Part shown: piece after piece, positions 56,054-62,009 of the stretch | Layout of the letters: every line of letters starts with the position of its first letter | How positions within the stretch are numbered: position 1 is the stretch's first letter | From: DATLAN01 sp035527455 | Lineage (GTDB): Bacteria; Planctomycetota; Planctomycetia; Pirellulales; Thermoguttaceae | Direction: 5' to 3' | NCBI GenBank assembly: GCA_035527455.1 | Contig: DATLAN010000227.1 | Span: 1-62,009 of the forward strand | DNA: 62,009 bases | The notes under the pieces: model-generated | The model's database searches: none | What the model was told of the DNA's origin: nothing | Seen by the model: only the letters and a program-made list of their open reading frames with translations | Translations under genes and position numbers: made by a program

Positions 56054-57282
56054 CGAACCGAAAGGAGCTTCAGAAGGTCGGCTTGACCTGCCATATAGAG
56101 CCGGTCCATCTTCTCGGCCTGGGCCTGGATCGCGGCCGTGTTGGCTTCGATGGGGGCGATCAGGGCTTTTGTCTCGTGCCATTTCGCGACCGAGGCGTCC
56201 AGTCGCGCGACGGTCCGAACTCGAAGCTGCTCCAGCGCCACGAGGTCACGGCTGTGTTCCATTTGCCGCTGGTAGACGAGGCTTCTTCCGGTGTTGAGCA
56301 CGGGCACGGGCGTGCTGAAGGCCAAGCCGTAGAACGAGGTGCCCGACTCGTCGTTTTCGTAAACCGGGCCGACCGACACGATGGGAATCCGCTCGGCTTC
56401 GGCCAGCCCGACGGCCGCATGCGAAGCCGCCACGCGGGCCTTGGCGGCATTGATTCCCGGATGGCTCTCCAGGGCCAAGCGAGTCAGGTTCTCTTGATCT
56501 TCGTCGGCCAGCCCCTCGGGGACCTTCAGCGAACCGTCGGGGACGGCCGTTGTTGCGTAGTCGGGTATGCCGATCTGCCGCCGCATGGCAGCCAACGCGT
56601 CGGCATACTCCTGTTCGGAGGTCTGCAAGACCTGCTGCATCGACTGGTTTTCGACCTCGGCCAGCACCAGTTCGCTTGCCGCCAACTGGCCTGCCTCGGT
56701 CTGGCGACGCACGGTTTCGACCAGCTTTGCGTTGAATTCGGCCAGGTCTCGCGCCACGCGAAGCTTGTCGCGACGAAACGTCGCGGTCTGGTGCAGGCGG
56801 TACGTCTCGATCAATGCCAACAGCTCTGCTTGCAGGATGTCCCACTGCGTTTGACTGTATTCTGCCCGGGCAATGGCGATCCGACGGCCGGTGCGGTGGC
56901 CGAACTCAATCGGCTGCATCCAGGAAAGCGAGACCACGGTGGCCAACTGCCGGTTGCCTTGGCCCGTGTCGTGCTCGAACGTCCATGGCCGAACGTCCAC
57001 CGAGACCGAGGGATTGAGGCTCATCGGAAATCGCTCGGCGACGGCCACCGCAGCCGCCGACACGCAGAGGTTTTGACGCATCGCGACGAGATCGGGATTG
57101 CGTGAAAGCGTCCACTGCAGAGCCGACTCCAGGTCCAGCGGTATCTGGCCCGGCGAGGCCGCCGGACTCGGCTCGCTATCAACGCCTGGCCATGGGGCCG
57201 GCGGCGCCGAGCGGACAGCCGCTGCCAGCATCGCGACCATCACCAGAACGGCAGGAACATGACTGAAGCGGAGGGGGGTCAT
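55927..57282 (-). CDS. TolC-like outer-membrane efflux channel
   Basis: A 451-residue outer-membrane factor. After a signal peptide (PAVLVMVAMLAAAVRSA) come two OEP repeats, each of long helices (SALQWTLSRNPDLVAMRQNL, AVAERFPMSLNPSVSVDVRP; LALESHPGINAAKARVAASH, AEAERIPIVSVGPVYENDES). It forms the trimeric exit duct for the RND pump encoded upstream on the same strand. ATG 57282 is chosen; an in-frame TTG at 57294 is possible. Its 3' end overlaps the convergent GT39 gene by 127 bases. Confidence 0.88.
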   Translation of the reverse strand: MTPLRFSHVPAVLVMVAMLAAAVRSAPPAPWPGVDSEPSPAASPGQIPLDLESALQWTLSRNPDLVAMRQNLCVSAAAVAVAERFPMSLNPSVSVDVRPWTFEHDTGQGNRQLATVVSLSWMQPIEFGHRTGRRIAIARAEYSQTQWDILQAELLALIETYRLHQTATFRRDKLRVARDLAEFNAKLVETVRRQTEAGQLAASELVLAEVENQSMQQVLQTSEQEYADALAAMRRQIGIPDYATTAVPDGSLKVPEGLADEDQENLTRLALESHPGINAAKARVAASHAAVGLAEAERIPIVSVGPVYENDESGTSFYGLAFSTPVPVLNTGRSLVYQRQMEHSRDLVALEQLRVRTVARLDASVAKWHETKALIAPIEANTAAIQAQAEKMDRLYMAGQADLLKLLSVRQRLIEAENARLDMVWQTILAYAELLEASGGTPLLGSISTGP

Positions 57283-57447
57283 ACCTTGGGGCAAACTGCC
57301 TGCACAATTAAACGAAGCGATATTGTCCCGATATGCCCTACAATCGGCACGATCGCGATGCGAAGGTCGGCAGAAATTGGCAAGCCTTCGATTTGCGCAG
57401 CCTGATGGCGGCGAGTTTACCCGTTATGCAGACTTTGCCGGCGGATT

Positions 57448-57527
57448 GGGTGCCACGGCCGGCTTGTCTGGCCGTATTCCTGCCGGAGAACTCGTGTCGC
57501 ACGGCTGGTCAAGCCAGCCGTGGCACC
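57448..57527. repeat. Inverted pair of repeat family D, between MFP and TolC genes
   Basis: GGGTGCCACGGCCGGCTTGT CTGGCCGT (57448-57475) and CACGGCTGGTCAAGCCAGCC GTGGCACC (57500-57527). Each arm has its own stem (ACGGCTGG...CCAGCCGT). It takes up much of the 261-base gap in the efflux operon and may separate the channel gene's expression from that of the pump. Confidence 0.82.
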
Positions 57528-57543
57528 GTTGGTCAACCGGCTG

Positions 57544-58839
57544 CTACGGGGAATCGGGAGTGCGCGCGGGCTCGGAGAGGTTCGAGACGATCTTCACCGG
57601 GCAGTCGTCAGGCAGACCGTACCCCCCCTCGGTGACCACCCACTGGCCAGCTTCGAGCCCTTTGGTGATCTCCACCTGGTCGTGCGTCTGCGTGCCCAGC
57701 GCGACCTCGACTTCGCGGGCTTTTCCGTCTTCGACGACCGTGACCACGGCCTTTCCGGCGTGATCGGCAACGGCCGCCACAGGAATTGCCAGTACGTTGG
57801 GCATTTCCGGAAGCCAGAGCCGCCCCCGGCACGCCAAGCCGGTCCGCAGCAGAGCGTTGTCGTTGGGGATCTCGACAAAGGCGTCTATGTCGCCGGTAGC
57901 GGGGTCCGCCTCGCCACTGATGCGTGCCACGGTGCCGGAAAAGACTTGGCCGGGGTATGTCGGCAGGCGGACGTCGACGCGAGCCCCCGGCTGCACGTTG
58001 GCCATGTGAATGCTCGGAATCCGCACCTGCATAAAGAGCTTGGAGAGGTCGTCGATATTCAGAAGCGGGACGGACCGTTCGGCGAAAGCGCCCTGCCGGG
58101 CAAACAGTTGCGTCACCCTGCCGGATATCGGGCTGGTGATCTGGCAGAGGTTAGAATTGAGCTTGGCGGCTGCCAACTCCGCATGGGCCATGGCCAGCCG
58201 GGCTTCCGCCTCGGCAATCTCCTCCGGCGGCGTGCCGGCCAGGAGCAACTCGAGGTGGGCCTGGGCCGCCGCCTGCGCGGCCTCCGCCGCCCGCCGCGAC
58301 GCCTCGACCTTCTGATATTGCAGGTCCGGGACTTCCTTGCTCTTCCACAACGGCTCGAGTGCCGCCACCTCCAGGGCGATCGAGTCGGCCTGTTCGTCGC
58401 ACTTGCGGACTTCCTGCCTGGCCGCCTCGATCTCCTGCGGCAGGTAGCCCCGCTCCAGCCGCGCCAAAGTCGCTTTCTTCTCTGCCACCGACGCTTTCGC
58501 CTTCGCCACGTCGGCTTTGGCCAGCCGACCGTCCAGCACCACGAGTTCATCACCCTGGCCGACCTCGACGCCCTCAACCACCGAGACCTTCTGGATCCAG
58601 CCGCCAATCTGGGGAGAAATCACGGTCGATCGCTCGGGGATCACCACCAGGGTTCCGACCAAATCTATCGAAGGACGCAGCGTGGTCAACCGGGCCTCGA
58701 CGGCCTCGACGGGCACCGGTTCCTTGGGGAGCGTGTCTTGCTCCTCCTCGACAACGGCTTCCTTGCACCCGCACAGCGCACACGCCGTCAGGAAAACGGC
58801 GGTAAAGGCTGCCAGCAGTCTTGGGTGGTGAGCGAACAT
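57544..58839 (-). CDS. RND efflux membrane-fusion protein (HlyD family lipoprotein)
   Basis: A 431-residue periplasmic adaptor. The lipobox is in the N-terminal signal (FTAVFLTACALCGCKE), so it is probably lipid-anchored. Biotinyl-lipoyl-like half-domains (VISPQIGGWIQKVSVVEGVE; ITSPISGRVTQLFARQGAFA), a helical hairpin (about 110-200) and beta-barrel and membrane-proximal domains (SGTVARISGEADPATGDIDA; PVAAVADHAGKAVVTVVEDG) are in the usual order. ATG 58839 has GGAG eight bases upstream. It joins the RND pump to the TolC-like channel. Confidence 0.9.
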   Translation of the reverse strand: MFAHHPRLLAAFTAVFLTACALCGCKEAVVEEEQDTLPKEPVPVEAVEARLTTLRPSIDLVGTLVVIPERSTVISPQIGGWIQKVSVVEGVEVGQGDELVVLDGRLAKADVAKAKASVAEKKATLARLERGYLPQEIEAARQEVRKCDEQADSIALEVAALEPLWKSKEVPDLQYQKVEASRRAAEAAQAAAQAHLELLLAGTPPEEIAEAEARLAMAHAELAAAKLNSNLCQITSPISGRVTQLFARQGAFAERSVPLLNIDDLSKLFMQVRIPSIHMANVQPGARVDVRLPTYPGQVFSGTVARISGEADPATGDIDAFVEIPNDNALLRTGLACRGRLWLPEMPNVLAIPVAAVADHAGKAVVTVVEDGKAREVEVALGTQTHDQVEITKGLEAGQWVVTEGGYGLPDDCPVKIVSNLSEPARTPDSP

Positions 58840-58875
58840 GGATCGCACTCCGTCAAAATCGGATCGGCATGGTAG

Positions 58876-61800
58876 TCACGCGGTTGTCTCGACCGGATGC
58901 CGATCCAGCCGAAACAGTCGCATCATCACGTAGTAACACACGGGTGTGGCCACGAGCGAAAGGGCCAGCGAGATAAACAGGGCCCCGATCACCGCAATCG
59001 CCAGCGGACGGAGCATGTCCGCGCCGGCTCCCACGCCGTAGGCCAGCGGTAATAGCCCCAGAAACGTGGTCAACGAAGTCATCAGCACCGGCCGCAGGCG
59101 CCGGCGTCCCGATTGAACCAGGGCCTCGAACAGGCTGAAACCGCGGCTGCGAAGGTGATCGACGAAATCGAGCATCAGGATTCCGTTCTTGGCGACGATG
59201 CCCACCCCGATGATGGCCCCCAGGAACGACACGATGTTCAACGAGATGCCGCAGACGCGAAGCGCCACAATCACGCCGCAGAGCGCCAGCACGGCTCCGA
59301 AAACGATCGCCAGGGGCTCGATGAACGAGCGAAACTCGACCAACAGAACCGCAAACACCAGAAAGATCGCCATCAGCAACACCAACGTGAGGTTCTTGAA
59401 CGATTCCTGCTGCTGCCGGTACATGCCGCCATATTCCAGGCTCGCACCCGGCGGCAAGTGGAGCGTCCGGCCAAGGTGCGATTGGATCGTGCGGATGCCT
59501 TTGCCAAGGTCCATGCCTTCGAAGCGGGCCGTGACCGCAACCAGTTGCCGGAGATCGTCGCGCTGCATCTCCAGAATCCCCGGCTCGTACTCGACCTGCG
59601 CCACGTCGTCGAGCGTGACCGTGGTGCCGGATCCCGACCGGACGGGGGTCTCCAGGATGGCCGACTCGCGGTCGCGGGTTTCCGCCGCACCGAGGACTCG
59701 AATGTCCACGATGCGATCGCCTTGGAGCAGGTAAGACGACGCCGTGCCGAGCATCGCCGTTTGCAGTGTGCTGCCGATGTCGGCCGGAGTCAGGTCGGCC
59801 CGCGCCGCCACTTCCGGTCGCACCCGAAACCGCATGGAAGGGCCGGCGACCACCAGCCCGTCGTTCACGTCCACCACGTGCTGGATCTTCCCGATGGTCT
59901 CGGCGATCTCCGCGGCCTTTTCCTTCAACACGCCGGTGTCGTTGGAGAAGATCTTGATCTCGCAAGGGTCGGGCGACCAGGTCAGGTCGCCGATCAGGTC
60001 GCTCAGCACGCCGGGAAACTCGGTGTTCAATGCCGGCTCGGCGTCGTGGATCTTGTCGCGAAGCTCGGCGATCACCTCTTCGGTGGTTCGCCCGCGGTCG
60101 CCGCGAAGCTTGACCAGGAAGTCGCCCGTGTTCGGCTCGGCGATGGCCAGCGCCAGCCGCGCGCCGGTCCGCCGCGAGAAGCTCTCGACCTCCGGAGTGC
60201 TGATCAGGATCTGCTCGACGTGTCGCAGCATCCGGTCGGTTTCGGAGAGACTGGTGCCGGGCCGGGTGAAGTAGTCGAGCACAAACGCCCCCTCTTCCAT
60301 CGCAGGCAGAAAATCGGTCTCCAGATCCTGGTACAGCCTTGCGGCTCCCAACGCCACGAGCAAGATGCAAGCCAGCGACAGCCAGGAGAAACGCAGCGCG
60401 CGGCGAACCGTCCATTCATAAACGCCGATGATGCCCCGCAGTAACGGCCCCCCTTGCTCCAGCTCGACCTGAGTGGGGCCCTTGCGGCTCCGCATCAGCA
60501 GGCTGCCCAGCGCCGGAGTGAACGTCACGGCGAGCGCCAGCGACGTCAACAGGGCAAAGACCATTGTGAGCGCCAAGGCCCGGAAAAATACACCCGGCAC
60601 GCCGTCCAGGAAGGCCAGGGGGATGAACACGACGACCGGTGTCAGGGTGCTGCCGACCAGCGGAAGGCCGATCTCGTGGGCAACCAGCCGAACAGCTTGC
60701 CGCGCCGTGTGGCCGGCCAGCATTTTCGCGTGGATCGCCTCGACGACCACAATCGCATCGTCGATAACCACGCCGATCGCGGCCGCGATCCCGCCAAGCG
60801 TCATCAGGTTGAAACTCATGTGGAACGCCCGCATGCCGACCAGCGTCAGCAGGACGGTCACCGGAATCACCATGGCGGCGGTAATCGTTCCCGCTGCGCT
60901 CCGCAGGAATACGTAGAGCACCAGCACCGACAGGCTCAGGCCGAGGATGATCGACTCCCACACGCTCCGCACGCCCTCGCGAACGAACAGCGACTGGTCG
61001 TAGAAGAAGGCCAGCTTCGTGTCGGGCGGGAGATCTCGCCGAATCTGCTCGAGTTCGGCTTGCAGGGCATCGGCAATGGCCACCGTGTTGCCGTCCGGCT
61101 GGCTCATCACGTTCATCAGTACGGCTTCCGTGCCGTCGGCCGTCACAAGATTGAACTGCGGGGCCTGCCCGCGGCGGACCGTGGCAACATCGCGGACATA
61201 AACGGGCGATTTCCCGGACCAGGCCACGACGACGCTCTCGATGTCCCGGGGATTGCGCAAGCGGTTGTCGACTACGGCCAGATACAGTTGCCGATTCTCC
61301 TCGTGCATTCCCGCCGAGGCGAACTGGTTGGTGTCGGCCAGCGCCCGCGTCACCTGATCGAGGGTCAGGCGGTGCGAATCGAGCTTCACCGGATCGACCA
61401 CCACGTGGTACTCCGGCACGCGGCCTCCCACCAACTTCACCTGGCCCACGCCGCGGATGCGCAGCAGCCTAGGGCTGAGATCGTACCGGGCCATCTCCCA
61501 TAGCTCGGTGATGTCCTTGGTCTTGCTGGTCAGACTGATCCCGATGATCGGGAACGCGGAGAAGGTGAGCCGGTGGACGGCGAATTCGGCCGACGCGGGC
61601 AGCGTGCTGCGGATCTGCGCCAGCCGTCCCAAAACGTACAGCTCGGACTGGACCATGTCCGTCGACCAATCGAAGAACACGTCGACGGCCGCCGAACCCC
61701 GCCCCGTCGTCGAGCGTATGTTCACCGTGCCCGGGATGTTCTTCATCGCCTCTTCGACGGGCCGTGTGATCGTGGCCATCATCTCGTCGGCAGGCATGAC

Positions 61801-61992
61801 GCCGTTGTCGATGAGAATCACAACGCGGGGGAAATCCGTCTGGGGGAAGACCGCCGCAGGCATGGTGTAGGCCGAGTACCCTCCGGCGATGCATAGGGCC
61901 GCCGTCAGGAAGAGAATCGCCTTGCGGTGACGCAGCACAAACGAATCGCCTTCCGCTGGGAGTGCGCTGTCGGGATGGGAAGGCTGACTCAT
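58876..61992 (-). CDS. RND efflux pump, inner-membrane transporter
   Basis: A 1038-residue, 12-helix RND transporter. N-terminal helix about 28-45; the proton-relay Asp pair of helix 4 is in IGVVIDDAIVVVEAIHAKML, and the Lys of helix 10 in GVGIVAKNGILMLDFVDHLR. The two porter loops and the symmetric second half (ESFKNLTLVLLMAIFLVFAV; RRRLRPVLMTSLTTFLGLLP) are complete. By sequence it fits the heavy-metal/hydrophobe class only loosely; substrates cannot be told. ATG 61992 is preferred, with GTG 62001 nine bases further out. First gene of the pump-MFP-channel operon. Confidence 0.93.
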   Translation of the reverse strand: MSQPSHPDSALPAEGDSFVLRHRKAILFLTAALCIAGGYSAYTMPAAVFPQTDFPRVVILIDNGVMPADEMMATITRPVEEAMKNIPGTVNIRSTTGRGSAAVDVFFDWSTDMVQSELYVLGRLAQIRSTLPASAEFAVHRLTFSAFPIIGISLTSKTKDITELWEMARYDLSPRLLRIRGVGQVKLVGGRVPEYHVVVDPVKLDSHRLTLDQVTRALADTNQFASAGMHEENRQLYLAVVDNRLRNPRDIESVVVAWSGKSPVYVRDVATVRRGQAPQFNLVTADGTEAVLMNVMSQPDGNTVAIADALQAELEQIRRDLPPDTKLAFFYDQSLFVREGVRSVWESIILGLSLSVLVLYVFLRSAAGTITAAMVIPVTVLLTLVGMRAFHMSFNLMTLGGIAAAIGVVIDDAIVVVEAIHAKMLAGHTARQAVRLVAHEIGLPLVGSTLTPVVVFIPLAFLDGVPGVFFRALALTMVFALLTSLALAVTFTPALGSLLMRSRKGPTQVELEQGGPLLRGIIGVYEWTVRRALRFSWLSLACILLVALGAARLYQDLETDFLPAMEEGAFVLDYFTRPGTSLSETDRMLRHVEQILISTPEVESFSRRTGARLALAIAEPNTGDFLVKLRGDRGRTTEEVIAELRDKIHDAEPALNTEFPGVLSDLIGDLTWSPDPCEIKIFSNDTGVLKEKAAEIAETIGKIQHVVDVNDGLVVAGPSMRFRVRPEVAARADLTPADIGSTLQTAMLGTASSYLLQGDRIVDIRVLGAAETRDRESAILETPVRSGSGTTVTLDDVAQVEYEPGILEMQRDDLRQLVAVTARFEGMDLGKGIRTIQSHLGRTLHLPPGASLEYGGMYRQQQESFKNLTLVLLMAIFLVFAVLLVEFRSFIEPLAIVFGAVLALCGVIVALRVCGISLNIVSFLGAIIGVGIVAKNGILMLDFVDHLRSRGFSLFEALVQSGRRRLRPVLMTSLTTFLGLLPLAYGVGAGADMLRPLAIAVIGALFISLALSLVATPVCYYVMMRLFRLDRHPVETTA

Positions 61993-62009
61993 CGAACGCA
62001 CATGTCTCG

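Noticed and set aside
1..62009. tRNA, rRNA or known riboswitches
   Set aside because: No cloverleaf, rRNA core or known riboswitch consensus was recognised on either strand by eye; a covariance-model scan would be needed to exclude them.

Overview
The window is a high-GC bacterial chromosome segment that reads as a planctomycete, probably Pirellulales-like. The grounds are inference: two exported proteins with PEP-CTERM tails, an ECF sigma/anti-sigma pair with a very long anti-sigma, a PAPS-type sulfotransferase, an HSP70 relative with a long C-terminal domain, several REP-associated tyrosine transposase (RAYT) genes or remnants, and intergenic spaces filled with palindromic repeats. No rRNA, tRNA or CRISPR array was recognised.

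Layout. 1-531 (minus): 5' part of a XerD-type recombinase, cut by the window edge. 955-31576 (plus): one large flagellar cluster in the order flgN-like, sensor kinase, sigma-54 activator, flgB, flgC, fliE, fliF, fliG, fliH, fliI, fliJ, motE-like, fliK, flgD, flgE, flbD, motA, motB, fliL, fliN, fliO, fliP, fliQ, fliR, flhB, then a reversed two-gene block (HicB-like protein, sulfotransferase), then flhA, flhF, flhG, a small membrane protein and fliA. It covers regulation (two-component pair and sigma-28), the MS/C ring, the export gate and ATPase complex, proximal rod, hook and hook-length control, stator, and placement (FlhF/FlhG). No fliM, flagellin, distal rod, P/L-ring or chemotaxis genes are in the window. 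31734-43272: secretin-domain protein, RAYT remnants, mutS, HSP70-like protein, two convergent PEP-CTERM genes with strong promoters and long leaders, and an intact RAYT element. 43442-51525: radical SAM/B12-type enzyme, PIN toxin-like pair, rlmN, ECF sigma plus anti-sigma, ankyrin fragment, CHASE-PAS histidine kinase. 51823-56053: GtrB-like glycosyltransferase, FAD oxidoreductase and membrane glycosyltransferase, probably one envelope-sugar operon. 55927-61992 (minus): tripartite RND efflux operon (RND pump, membrane-fusion lipoprotein, TolC-like channel).

Most striking observations. (1) FliN carries four copies of a FliM-like CheY-binding motif in its N-terminal tail, while fliM is absent here. 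(2) At least eight families of short palindromes, many in head-to-head pairs, occupy intergenic gaps; two families sit in frame inside genes (fliP 5' end and the HSP70-like gene), and two RAYT loci, one intact and one broken, are bracketed by their own palindromes. (3) Short tandem repeats of 7 and 14 bases fill the spacers just upstream of flagellar start codons. (4) FlhG has threonine where the P-loop lysine is expected. (5) The hook protein is about twice the usual size, with a duplicated internal module.
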